Shown: piece by piece, positions 53,466 through 62,046 of the stretch
How positions within the stretch are numbered: the first letter of the stretch is position 1
Layout: each line of letters begins with the position of its first letter
Source of the DNA: Mycobacteriales bacterium
GTDB lineage: Bacteria; Actinomycetota; Actinomycetes; Mycobacteriales; Mycobacteriaceae
Assembly (NCBI GenBank): GCA_018376445.1
Contig: JAHABL010000002.1
Span: 1 to 64,000 of the forward strand
Direction of reading: 5' to 3'
DNA: 64,000 nt
Program-made: the position numbers and the translations under genes
Notes under the pieces: generated by a model
The model's input: the letters and a program-made list of their open reading frames with translations, nothing else
Told to the model about the DNA's origin: nothing
Databases searched by the model: none

Positions 53466-54838
53466 CCAATGCTCGAAATAAGGGACTCAGCTTCGGGTGT
53501 CATAGGCACGAACGGATCGTTGAGCTCTAGTTCGCACGGGTCGTAGGACAGGCGTTTAATATGCGTCCAGTCGGCAGAGAAAGGGGTTTCTGAGTCAAGA
53601 CATTGTGCGATAAAACGCCCTCGCATGTTGGCGCGAGTGGTATTGGGAGGGACATTTCTCGCTTTCTCGACTTCTAAAGGGTCTGTCAGCCGGTTGATGA
53701 GTCCACGTGCCTCCATCAGCGGGAAAATACCTCGTCCGGGACGGACATCGTGGTACGTCAGATCGAGTTTCGCGCAGCGAGGATCAGAAAGCTCAATGCC
53801 ATGGCGTGCAATTTGCCTGTCGAGAAGAGTTTTCTTGATGACCCAATCGATGTCGGCAGCAATGGGGCTCAGGTCACCCGATTCAACCGCAGTGAGTACT
53901 TTTGTCCACAGTTCCACCACCCAGAGGTAACGTGACGTCTGTAAATCGGCTGGACGATGGGCCAGATAACGAGTGGCGACATCGCAGAAAACCTGTTGGA
54001 CCTGGAGTGCTGTCGCAGTGCCGCCCGCTTTAAGCGGGAATTCTGCTCGCCCGTCCAGGCCATGAGAGACGATACGGATGGCCTCAATCGGATCTTGTGG
54101 GTAGAAGTTGGGGACCTCGACACCTTCTTCCAACATTTCCAGCATAAGGAGAGTGGAGCCTAGCTTCAGCGCTGTGGTGGGCTCGGCCATCGACGAGTCC
54201 CCTACGATGACGTGCATCCTTCGGTAAAGGGAGGAGTCTGACAGCGGTTCATCACGGGTGTTGATGATGGGCCGTGAGCGTGTTGTCGCAGAGGAGACTC
54301 CATCGAAGACGTGCTCTGCGCGTTGAGATAGTCGGAAGGTCGTCTCCCCTGTGTGGGGATCGGTGAGAACTTTTCCTGCTCCGCATATGAGCTGTCGTGT
54401 TACCAGGAAGGGAATAAGAGCTTGGGAAATGCGGAAGAAGTCATCGGTGCGTTCGATAAGGTAGTTCTCGTGGGAGCCGAATGAGTTTCCAGAGGCATCG
54501 GTGTTGTTCTTAAAAATGTAGACGTCGCCGCCGATGTTGCTGTGGGACAATCCTTGCTCAGCAAGGATGGCAAGCTCATTCATATCTTCGTCACCTGCAC
54601 GAATATAGGTGACAAGTTGATCAACGGAGTCGCATTCGCAGGTGGCGTATTCCGGATGGGAACCAACATCGAGGTAGAGCCGCGAGCCATTCTTCGTGAA
54701 AATGTTCGACGAATGGTAGATGTGAATAACGGGTGTAAAAAAGTGGTGGGCAATTTCATCGGCGTTGAGCCGCTGCTTACCGTTTAGCATGCAGGCAATG
54801 CCGTATTCAGTTTCTACTCCCGCGATGCGACGACGCAT
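53462..54838 (-). CDS. pafA: Pup-protein ligase PafA
   Basis: 458 aa. Glutamine-synthetase-like carboxylate-amine ligase that joins the C-terminal Glu of Pup to lysines of target proteins. The start MRRRIAGVETEYGIAC carries the catalytic Glu motif (ETEYG, 9-13); the NNTDASGNSFGSHENYL and STRSRPIINTRDEP regions are characteristic. It begins 3 bases after the pup stop, where mycobacteria have prcB and prcA. Confidence 0.96.
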   Translation of the reverse strand: MRRRIAGVETEYGIACMLNGKQRLNADEIAHHFFTPVIHIYHSSNIFTKNGSRLYLDVGSHPEYATCECDSVDQLVTYIRAGDEDMNELAILAEQGLSHSNIGGDVYIFKNNTDASGNSFGSHENYLIERTDDFFRISQALIPFLVTRQLICGAGKVLTDPHTGETTFRLSQRAEHVFDGVSSATTRSRPIINTRDEPLSDSSLYRRMHVIVGDSSMAEPTTALKLGSTLLMLEMLEEGVEVPNFYPQDPIEAIRIVSHGLDGRAEFPLKAGGTATALQVQQVFCDVATRYLAHRPADLQTSRYLWVVELWTKVLTAVESGDLSPIAADIDWVIKKTLLDRQIARHGIELSDPRCAKLDLTYHDVRPGRGIFPLMEARGLINRLTDPLEVEKARNVPPNTTRANMRGRFIAQCLDSETPFSADWTHIKRLSYDPCELELNDPFVPMTPEAESLISSIG

Positions 54839-54841
54839 AAG

Positions 54842-55027
54842 TTACTCTCCACCTTTTTGGATAAAGGACAGGACGAACTGTTCAGCATTGGTATCGAGCA
54901 TGCTGTCAATTTCGTCGAGGAGGTCGTCGGCTTCGTCGACAGATGCATGCAGATTAGCCTGGCCGCCGCCAAACTCATCGTCATCTCCACCATTACCGTG
55001 GCCTCCGAAAACCTGTGCCTGTGGCAT
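54842..55027 (-). CDS. pup: Prokaryotic ubiquitin-like protein Pup
   Basis: 61 aa. An N-terminal disordered Gly/Asp-rich half and a helical half (VDEADDLLDEIDSMLDTNAEQF) ending in Gly-Gly-Glu. Because it ends in Glu, it can be used by PafA directly, without the Dop deamidation that Gln-ending Pup needs. The ATG shares one base with the dop stop (TAATG). Confidence 0.97.
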   Translation of the reverse strand: MPQAQVFGGHGNGGDDDEFGGGQANLHASVDEADDLLDEIDSMLDTNAEQFVLSFIQKGGE

Positions 55028-56589
55028 TAGCGTTCTCCTTTCAACAGTTCTGACGAGACCCGTCGCAGGATCGTCTGGGGGTTGTCTTCATTGTCCACAA
55101 TAGGAGCGCAGTTCGCCGCCCCCAGCGAGAGCGGATCGTCAATACGCAACGTGTATACGCCATCGTTGGGACCTGCGACGGAGATACTGTCCCACGAAGC
55201 TGCGACAATGGCTGAACCGAACTTTTCTACTAAGGTACCCCGCAACCAGGCACGTGTCGTCGTTGGAGCGTGCATAACTGCGGTACGGACCACTGGCTCA
55301 TCGATCAGACGTTGCATGCGACCAGCAGCAACTAACTTGTTGTATATACCGGAAGGGCGGAGATCGCTATAGGCAAAATCGAGGGCAGTGAGCCGGGCAT
55401 CATCCCACCCACACTGGTAGCGCCGTTGAAGCTTGGTGAGCAGTGCTAGTTTCGCCGTCCAGTCCAGATAGTTGGAGGTGCTCAAGGGATCTGTGCGGAG
55501 ATCTATCAACACCTTATCCCACCACTTACAGAGGTCATCAGTACGTTCTTTGGAAAAACAGCTGTGATGGTGAGGCGTGGCAGGAACATGCGGATTTCGT
55601 TTTCCGTGAAGGAAAGCGTAGACACGGCTGCGGTACTGTTCTTGAATATCTAGTGCCGTCATTTGCCCCCCCGACAACAGAGGGAGCGGAACCTGCAAGG
55701 TGAGATCACGGGAGACCATTTTTACTGCCTCAACAGGGTCTTCTAGTACGAGATCAGAAAAATCGACACCAGCTTCGATAGCGATGATGACCAGCATGGT
55801 CAGTCCTACCTTGAGGTAGGTGGCAACTTCCGCCATATTGGCGTCACCGACAATGACATGGAGACGCCGCCACATCTCTTCGTCAGCGTGCGGTTCATCG
55901 CGAGTGTTAATGAGACCTCGATTAAGGGTGGTCTCCAAACTGATATCGGTTTCGATATAGTCTGCGCGTTGTGAGATCTGGAACCCGGTGTCCTGGCTGG
56001 TGGTACCAATGCCGACACGACCAGCACCGGTGTAGACCGTGCGTGTAACAAAGAACGGCATGAGTTGCTGCGCGAGCAGCGTAAAATCCAGGGACCGTTT
56101 CACGAGATAGTTCTCGTGTGCCCCGTAAGAGGCACCTTTGCCGTCGACATTGTTTTTGTAAAGCACAACTGGATAAGAGTCGGGGAGAGACGCGAGGATC
56201 TTTGTCGCCTCGTACGCTATTCTCTCCCCCGCTTTATCCCAGATAACAACGTCGAGGGGATCCGCGACTTCCGGCGTTGAAAACTCGGGGTGTGCGTGAT
56301 CAACGTAGAAGCGTCCGCCGTTGGAGAGGACAAGATTGGCGAGACCCGGAGCATTGGGGTTGATACGTGGGCTCGGCCGCGCAATACCCAGGTCGTAGCC
56401 GCGTGCATCACGCAAGGGATGCTCGGGGGAATAATCCCAGCGAGTTCGAGAATCGGCAGCCATACCCAAGGAGTAGGCATACGCCAGTACAACATCGGTG
56501 GAACTGGAAATCGGACTGAGGAGAGGATTGTCTGGAGTAACAATGCCAAATTCCACTTCAGTGCCAAGAGACCGGGCGTACTTACTCAC
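55027..56589 (-). CDS. dop: Depupylase / Pup deamidase Dop
   Basis: 520 aa from GTG 56589, which aligns with the known Dop N-terminus (SLGTEVEFGIVTP) and overlaps the ARC stop by eight bases; the upstream 80 codons lie inside ARC and are spurious. Same fold as PafA; the YKNNVDGKGASYGAHENYL segment and the NTRDEPHAD motif are visible. With Pup ending in Glu, its likely job is removal of Pup from targets. No Shine-Dalgarno is evident, so it probably depends on coupling. Confidence 0.94.
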   Translation of the reverse strand: MSKYARSLGTEVEFGIVTPDNPLLSPISSSTDVVLAYAYSLGMAADSRTRWDYSPEHPLRDARGYDLGIARPSPRINPNAPGLANLVLSNGGRFYVDHAHPEFSTPEVADPLDVVIWDKAGERIAYEATKILASLPDSYPVVLYKNNVDGKGASYGAHENYLVKRSLDFTLLAQQLMPFFVTRTVYTGAGRVGIGTTSQDTGFQISQRADYIETDISLETTLNRGLINTRDEPHADEEMWRRLHVIVGDANMAEVATYLKVGLTMLVIIAIEAGVDFSDLVLEDPVEAVKMVSRDLTLQVPLPLLSGGQMTALDIQEQYRSRVYAFLHGKRNPHVPATPHHHSCFSKERTDDLCKWWDKVLIDLRTDPLSTSNYLDWTAKLALLTKLQRRYQCGWDDARLTALDFAYSDLRPSGIYNKLVAAGRMQRLIDEPVVRTAVMHAPTTTRAWLRGTLVEKFGSAIVAASWDSISVAGPNDGVYTLRIDDPLSLGAANCAPIVDNEDNPQTILRRVSSELLKGER

Positions 56590-58234
56590 GGGTCGATGAC
56601 TGTGAAAGTAGTCGAATATCAATGATCCGTTCGCCTCTCTTTCCAGACACACGAGCCCACTCATCAGGACGGTTAGCGTTGGGCAGATCTTCGTTTTGTG
56701 AGTACTCAAGAGCAACAGCGTCCAGCATGAACTGCTCAGTGATGCCTGCCGGTTTGCCCTCAAGTTTTGCCTTAATTGCAGACTTCTTTGCACGATCCAC
56801 AATGTTGTGGAGCATCGCGCCGGAGACAAAGTCCTTGAAATAGAGAATTTCCGTCGAGCGATCTCGGTAGGTTACTTCAATGAACTCGTTTTCCGGGATT
56901 GGTGCATACATGCGCTCCACCGTGCGGTTAATGAGTTCCTGATAGGCAACGTCGGTGTCTCCTCCACCCAGCTCAGCGATAGTGGCAGCGGAGAGAGGCA
57001 CAGCCCGGTTGAGGTACTTTGCGAGAATATCTCGTGCACCATCTTCGTCAGGACGGCGAATGCAGATTTTCACGTCGAGACGTCCGGGCCGCAAAATTGC
57101 GGGGTCAATCATGTCTTCTCGGTTCGTAGCACCGATGACAATGACGTTCTCCAGGCTTTCCACGCCATCAATCTCGGCAAGAAGCTGGGGCACGACAGTG
57201 TTCTCCATATCAGAAGAAATGCCAGACCCACGGGTCCGGAACACTGCATCCATCTCATCAAAGAAGATGATCATGGGATTACCGTCGTTCGCTTTATCTC
57301 GCGCCTGCTGGAAGATGAGTCGAATCTGGCGCTCTGTCTCACCAACATATTTGTTAAGGAGTTCCGGGCCCTTCACATTGAGGAAGAAGGATTCAGCGCG
57401 CATCTTTCTAGGCTTCTTTTCGCCTGCTGCAGCTGCTTGCCGTTCGGCAATTTGCTGAGCCAATGAATTAGCGACGGCTTTTGCGATTAAAGTCTTACCG
57501 CAACCAGGAGGGCCGTAGAGTAGTACGCCTTTGGGCGGGCGGAGGTCATATTCGGCATACAAGTCGCGATGAAGAAAAGGAAGCTCAACAGAGTCTTTAA
57601 TCTGCTGGATCTGCGGTTCAAGACCACCGATGTCAGAATAGGCGACGTTCGGAACCTCTTCGAGGATGAGCTGCTCCACCTCACCGCGCTCCACATGATG
57701 TAGTGCCACGTTCATACGCTCGTCAACGATGAGAGAATCACCGATACGCACTTTACGAACGCCCTGCTCGGTCTCAACTCCATCGACAAGGGACTGCGCC
57801 AACGTGACTACACGTTCTTCGTTCGTGTGGTTGGCTACTAGCGCATGAGAGTCGTCGACCATCTCTTGCACCTTAAAAATCTGGCCAGCCGCGGGGGTAT
57901 CAACAATCTCCACCGCGATGAGGGCATCGTTCAACCGTACGGTGGTGCCCACATGGATATCGGTGATCTTAATGTTGGGGCTCAACGAGACGCGCATTGG
58001 CCGATTACTAGTAAAGACATCGATCGACATTGCCGTCTTGTTGTCAAGGTCCATGTTGTCGAGAAGACGCGGGTTAAGGACGACTCCAAACGCGGTGGGT
58101 GGGGACGAGAGGGAATCGAGCTCTTCTTTCAGCTCGTTGATTTGTTCACGAGAGGCTTTGAGGAGTTCAGCCAGCTTGATGTTGCGCGTCTCAAGGCTAT
58201 GCAACTTGGTCTTGAGGTCGTCTACTTCAGTCAT
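56582..58234 (-). CDS. arc: AAA+ ATPase forming ring complex ARC (Mpa homolog)
   Basis: 550 aa. An N-terminal coiled coil (about 1-45, the Pup-binding region), two OB folds (about 80-230), then an AAA+ domain with Walker A GPPGCGKT near 240-247 and Walker B IIFFDEMDAVF. The C-terminus ends DIRLLSQSSTRE, without the terminal GQYL used by Mpa to dock and open the 20S proteasome. This fits a proteasome-free role in unfolding pupylated proteins. Confidence 0.95.
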   Translation of the reverse strand: MTEVDDLKTKLHSLETRNIKLAELLKASREQINELKEELDSLSSPPTAFGVVLNPRLLDNMDLDNKTAMSIDVFTSNRPMRVSLSPNIKITDIHVGTTVRLNDALIAVEIVDTPAAGQIFKVQEMVDDSHALVANHTNEERVVTLAQSLVDGVETEQGVRKVRIGDSLIVDERMNVALHHVERGEVEQLILEEVPNVAYSDIGGLEPQIQQIKDSVELPFLHRDLYAEYDLRPPKGVLLYGPPGCGKTLIAKAVANSLAQQIAERQAAAAGEKKPRKMRAESFFLNVKGPELLNKYVGETERQIRLIFQQARDKANDGNPMIIFFDEMDAVFRTRGSGISSDMENTVVPQLLAEIDGVESLENVIVIGATNREDMIDPAILRPGRLDVKICIRRPDEDGARDILAKYLNRAVPLSAATIAELGGGDTDVAYQELINRTVERMYAPIPENEFIEVTYRDRSTEILYFKDFVSGAMLHNIVDRAKKSAIKAKLEGKPAGITEQFMLDAVALEYSQNEDLPNANRPDEWARVSGKRGERIIDIRLLSQSSTRE

Positions 58235-58322
58235 AATGGTGCAGCTATAAAGGTTGTAGGTACTAACGGTAACGGCCCGCTAAGCGGGCAGCATAATCGC
58301 TTCTAGGGTAACCCAGAAAACC

Positions 58323-59162
58323 TTAGGAGCGCCGTGCTTTTCGCCGAGGGGGAAGAGGTTTTGTGCCATCGGCAAGTCGTCGAGTGGAGATGAGGAAAGC
58401 AGTATGGGCTTGCATCCGGTGTTCAGGACGTACAGCGAGATCCACCACGTGCCATTCGCGCACAAAGCTCTCCCATGCGCGAGGTTCAGTCCAACACTGC
58501 TGTTCGCGAAGCGATTCGATGAAACGTGATAACTGCGTCACCGTCGTCACATAACAAATAAGGACGCCACCGGGGTTGATGAGATCTTTTACCGCGGGAA
58601 GGCAATCTTCAGGGCTCAGCATGTCGAGAACGATGCGATCAACACCATCCGGGATGTCCCCTCGGGTGACCTCAGCTAGATCTCCTTGCTGGAGTGTCCA
58701 CCAGTTCGGATGCTCACCATAAAACTCGACGACGTTCCGTTCAGCAACCTCCATATGGTCGCCGCGGATTTCGTAAGAATAGACGTGTCCGGTAGGGCCG
58801 GTTGCCCGCAGCAACGAACAGGTGAGTGAACCAGAGCCAGCGCCTGCTTCGAGGACTCTGGCACCAGGGAAAATATCTCCTTCCATCAAGATTTGGGCAG
58901 CGTCTTTGGGATAGACGACTGCCGCACCACGAGGCATCGAAAGAGTGTAATCGACAAGCAGATGGCGTAGCGCCAAATAGCTACCACCCGCGGAGGATTC
59001 GATAGAGGACCCCTCGGGCTGTCCAATGATGTCGTCATGCGCAATAAACCCTTGATGGGTGTGGTAACGTCCGCCCGCCTGGAGGGTGAGAGTGATGTGC
59101 CTACTCTTTGAGTCAGTCAGTTGGACGCGGTCACCTTCAGCGAAAGGTCCCTGAGAACGCAT
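58323..59162 (-). CDS. trmI: tRNA (adenine-58-N1)-methyltransferase TrmI
   Basis: 279 aa. An N-terminal beta domain precedes a Rossmann methyltransferase with VLEAGAGSGSLTCSLL near 100-115 and IVLDMLSPEDCL near 175. Makes m1A58 in the T loop of tRNAs; the mycobacterial ortholog Rv2118c is a tetramer. It is divergent from the exonuclease gene. An 88-base gap with a GCCCGC/GCGGGC hairpin, without a T-run, separates it from ARC. Confidence 0.94.
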   Translation of the reverse strand: MRSQGPFAEGDRVQLTDSKSRHITLTLQAGGRYHTHQGFIAHDDIIGQPEGSSIESSAGGSYLALRHLLVDYTLSMPRGAAVVYPKDAAQILMEGDIFPGARVLEAGAGSGSLTCSLLRATGPTGHVYSYEIRGDHMEVAERNVVEFYGEHPNWWTLQQGDLAEVTRGDIPDGVDRIVLDMLSPEDCLPAVKDLINPGGVLICYVTTVTQLSRFIESLREQQCWTEPRAWESFVREWHVVDLAVRPEHRMQAHTAFLISTRRLADGTKPLPPRRKARRS

Positions 59163-59194
59163 TCTGCTCCTTTGATCCGGTTCCGGACGTGTTG

Positions 59195-59223
59195 TGTCAC
59201 TGTGACCGTGTACGCTGCCAAAT
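59195..59223 (+). promoter_or_regulatory. Predicted damage-type, leaderless promoter of the exonuclease gene
   Basis: TGTCACTG (59195-59202) is followed by 8 bases and TACGCT (59211-59216, fitting TAnnnT). This is the spacing of the mycobacterial RecA-independent promoter tTGTCRGTG-N8-TAnnnT with one change in the RGTG part. The -10 ends 7 bases before ATG 59224 and no Shine-Dalgarno precedes it, so transcription may start at the A of the start codon. Confidence 0.5.
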
Positions 59224-60087
59224 ATGACGAACGAACGGACCCAGGACGAAGCTTCGGGGGAAGCTTCTCAACCTCTTAAGCCTACTGCATCGAAGCCCAT
59301 TGCCTTATCTGCCTCTCGCGCTAACGACTTTCGCCAGTGTCCTCTCCTCTACCGCTTCCGGGCGATTGATCGACTTCCTGAGCCCACCACTGAGGCGCAG
59401 TTTAAAGGAACGGTAGTGCATGCTGTTTTCGAGAAACTCTTCGGTCTGCCGCCCGCGGAGCGGAATCCCGATGCAGCTATTGGGCTACTTCCGGAAACCT
59501 TTGAAGCGCTCCGAGCAGAGGAAGATCCGACAGTAGTCCCCGCTGGCGAGGAGCGTCGATTCCTGAACGATTGTGCTGCCCTGGTTTTTAACTACTACCA
59601 TGTTGAGGATCCTCGAAGGTTTGACCCTACTGGTCGCGAACAATACATCCACACAGTGCTGCCAGATGCGACGCCAGTGCGAGGATTTATGGACCGACTA
59701 GATGTAGCGTCGACAGGAGAAGTACGGATCGTCGACTACAAGACCGGTAAGAAGCCTCTCCCCCGCTATTCCGGATCGGTGGAATTCCAGATGCGTCTTT
59801 ATAGTCTGATGTACTGGCGCGTTTATGGCACTGTACCGGACCAGATGAAGCTCATCTATCTGAAAACAGGCGAGACGATAGTAAGCCGCCCGTCTGCGGC
59901 AGAACTTCTCGACACTGAGCGTGAAGTTGTGCGTCTCTGGAACGATATTAGACAGTGTGGAGCGACTGGCGAGTTCATTCCGCGCGCGTCAAAGCTCTGC
60001 AGCTGGTGCGCGTTTCAACAGTACTGTCCAGAATTCGGCGGGACGTTGCCGGATTATCCTGGTTGGCCCGGCGAATCCCACAACTGA
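59224..60087 (+). CDS. RecB-family PD-(D/E)XK exonuclease with C-terminal iron-sulfur cysteines (Rv2119-like)
   Basis: 287 aa. Motif SASRANDFRQCPLLYRFR near 29-46, the nuclease core VHAVFEKLF with active-site His, RIVDYKTGKKP with Asp-x-Lys near 176 and the QMRLYSLMYW Gln-Tyr helix. C-terminal CSWCAFQQYC, together with Cys40, gives the four cysteines of an AddB/Cas4-like iron-sulfur clasp. It probably trims DNA ends. No ribosome site precedes ATG 59224, fitting a leaderless mRNA. Confidence 0.9.
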   Translation: MTNERTQDEASGEASQPLKPTASKPIALSASRANDFRQCPLLYRFRAIDRLPEPTTEAQFKGTVVHAVFEKLFGLPPAERNPDAAIGLLPETFEALRAEEDPTVVPAGEERRFLNDCAALVFNYYHVEDPRRFDPTGREQYIHTVLPDATPVRGFMDRLDVASTGEVRIVDYKTGKKPLPRYSGSVEFQMRLYSLMYWRVYGTVPDQMKLIYLKTGETIVSRPSAAELLDTEREVVRLWNDIRQCGATGEFIPRASKLCSWCAFQQYCPEFGGTLPDYPGWPGESHN

Positions 60088-60142
60088 CATCTGAGGAGTA
60101 GCGAACTCGTCGGACGTCAGAGAGAGGTCTATAGCGCGGTGG

Positions 60143-61003
60143 CTACAAGCGGCAAGTACGGAGATCAGACGCGAGAATGGCGCTTGCACCAAGAGCGTGC
60201 AACTCATCCATGAGAGCGTTTATTCCCTTCCGGGGAACCATTGCGCGGACTGCGCACCAGCCGTCATTAGAGAGCGGGGATACCGTTGGGTACTGAATAC
60301 CGGGGGTGAGCTCGATAGCTTTATCGAGCAACTCTCGTGGGCAGTCGTAGTCCAGCATGAGATATTTCTTTGCGTAAGAGACACCCTGTAAACGGCCTGC
60401 GAGTGTTTCCTTAGCATGCGCCAGCTCAGGGCTATCGTCCTCGGTACTGTCACGTTCGATAAGCACGGCCTCGGATACGCAGAGAGGTTCACCGAAAGGG
60501 GCCAGGCCATGGGCGCGTAGGGTGCGTCCAGATTCTACGATGTCTGCAATGCAATCGGCTACGCCAAGCTGAATGGAAATCTCGACAGCTCCGTCCAAGC
60601 GGATGACGGTGGCATTGATACCCCGTGACGCAAGATCGGAACGAGTGAGGTTCGGGTAGGCGGAGGCAATAGTTTTGCCCCCGATTTTCTCAACACTCCA
60701 CTCTTCATGAGCAGGCGCTGCATAGCGGAAACTCGAACCACCGAATCCCAAACCAAGGCGTTCCCGAACGGGTGCCTGAGATTCGATCGCCAGGTCACGG
60801 CCGGTAATGCCAAGATCTAGTTGACCGTTCCCGACATAGATTGCAATGTCCTTGGGGCGAAGGAAGAAAAACTCGACTCCATTGGAGGAGTCCACCACAG
60901 TAAGATCCTTCCGGTCAGCTCGAGCACGATACCCGGCTTCCTTCAGCATCTCCTGAGCAGGCTCGGAAAGGGCGCCTTTATTCGGAATAGCAATGCGCAG
61001 CAC
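60143..61003 (-). CDS. hisG: ATP phosphoribosyltransferase HisG (long form)
   Basis: 286 aa, GTG 61003 after AAAGG. First step of histidine synthesis. The N-terminal catalytic lobes contain LRIAIPNKGALSEPA and LGITGRDL; the DIVESGRTLRAHGL phosphate-binding loop is near 160. The C-terminal 75 residues form the ACT-like histidine-sensing domain of the long form, so no HisZ is required. 23 bases separate it from hisE. Confidence 0.95.
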   Translation of the reverse strand: MLRIAIPNKGALSEPAQEMLKEAGYRARADRKDLTVVDSSNGVEFFFLRPKDIAIYVGNGQLDLGITGRDLAIESQAPVRERLGLGFGGSSFRYAAPAHEEWSVEKIGGKTIASAYPNLTRSDLASRGINATVIRLDGAVEISIQLGVADCIADIVESGRTLRAHGLAPFGEPLCVSEAVLIERDSTEDDSPELAHAKETLAGRLQGVSYAKKYLMLDYDCPRELLDKAIELTPGIQYPTVSPLSNDGWCAVRAMVPRKGINALMDELHALGASAILASDLRTCRL

Positions 61004-61026
61004 GGCAGCTACCTTTCAGATGTCGA

Positions 61027-61290
61027 TTAGAGGAATTTGTAGATGTCGGCGGGAGTGAGACCGCGTTTCACCATAATGACCTGCAGCCAGTAGATAAGTT
61101 GCGAGATTTCTTCAGACAGCTCGTCATCAGACTGGTATTCAGCAGCCAACCACACTTCGCCGGCTTCCTCCGCAACTTTCTTACCAAGGGAATGGAGCCC
61201 TCCATCGAGCGCAGCAACGGTTCCGGAGCCCGCAGGGCGGCTCACGGATTTTTCCAGGAGTTCAGCGAATAGGTCTTCGAAGTTCTTCAC
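61027..61290 (-). CDS. hisE: Phosphoribosyl-ATP pyrophosphatase HisE
   Basis: 87 aa, GTG start. An all-alpha MazG-like fold with the metal-binding KKVAEEAGEVWLAA motif. Second step of histidine synthesis. Paired with hisG as in other Mycobacteriales, where hisI is at a separate locus. Confidence 0.95.
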   Translation of the reverse strand: MKNFEDLFAELLEKSVSRPAGSGTVAALDGGLHSLGKKVAEEAGEVWLAAEYQSDDELSEEISQLIYWLQVIMVKRGLTPADIYKFL

Positions 61291-61333
61291 GATTCGTATT
61301 ATTCCACTTTTCTGACGTGCAGAGTTATTCGGA

Positions 61334-62005
61334 CTATAAGGGCAGTGAGTTCCCTACGTAACGCTGGAGATCAGTAAGGGTAACACCAGTGAGAGACTCC
61401 CAAATATCGTAGCCATCACCGGGAGTGAGGGGATTCTCAGTACGGATGCCAAGAACATGGCAGCCAGCAGCACGCCCCGAAGCGATTCCGGTCATGCTGT
61501 CTTCAACGACCAAGCACTCCCTGGGCGATACAGAAAGCAGCTCCGCAGCACGAAGATAAGGATCTGGGGCAGGCTTACCGGAGGGAACTTCATCCCCACA
61601 GACGCTCACTGCAAAATTCTCCTTACCCACTTTGCGGAGGGCCAAGTCAGTGAGAACCCGTTGAGTGTTGGTGACGAGTGCTTGGGGAATGCCAGCCGCA
61701 CGAATCTCCTGGATAATGTTCATAGCTCCGGGCTGCCACTGCATTTCTGTCTGGTAGAGCTCCCCCATCGTTGCAATGATCTTGTCATTGATCGTGCGAA
61801 TGAGGCCATCGTCAGCACCTCCCGCGAACCCGGCGAGGGCGTCCAGAAGATTGTCCATGCTCATACCGATGGTAAGAACACGTTGTTCTGGGGTTAGAGG
61901 GGCTCCCGCGTCCTCCATAGTGCTGTAGATAGCTTTGTCCCAGAGGACTTCAGTGTCGACGAGGGTTCCGTCCATGTCCCAAAGAACTGCTTTGAGAGTG
62001 CTCAC
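61334..62005 (-). CDS. HAD-superfamily phosphatase (beta-phosphoglucomutase-like)
   Basis: 223 aa, GTG start. Nucleophile motif DMDGTLVDTE at 10-19 with a helical cap typical of subfamily IA, VTNTQ (motif II), GKPAPDPYLRAAE (motif III) and VVEDSMTGIASG (motif IV). The substrate is unknown; it sits between metH and hisE-hisG as in Corynebacterium. Confidence 0.9.
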   Translation of the reverse strand: MSTLKAVLWDMDGTLVDTEVLWDKAIYSTMEDAGAPLTPEQRVLTIGMSMDNLLDALAGFAGGADDGLIRTINDKIIATMGELYQTEMQWQPGAMNIIQEIRAAGIPQALVTNTQRVLTDLALRKVGKENFAVSVCGDEVPSGKPAPDPYLRAAELLSVSPRECLVVEDSMTGIASGRAAGCHVLGIRTENPLTPGDGYDIWESLTGVTLTDLQRYVGNSLPL

Positions 62006-62046
62006 GCGTACTGTCCGTTCTTTACTATTCAGGTTGGTGTCGTGCG

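Noticed and set aside
56590..56829. 80-codon N-terminal extension of dop
   Set aside because: It lies wholly within the ARC coding region; Dop proteins start at the SLGTEVEFG region, reached from GTG 56589.
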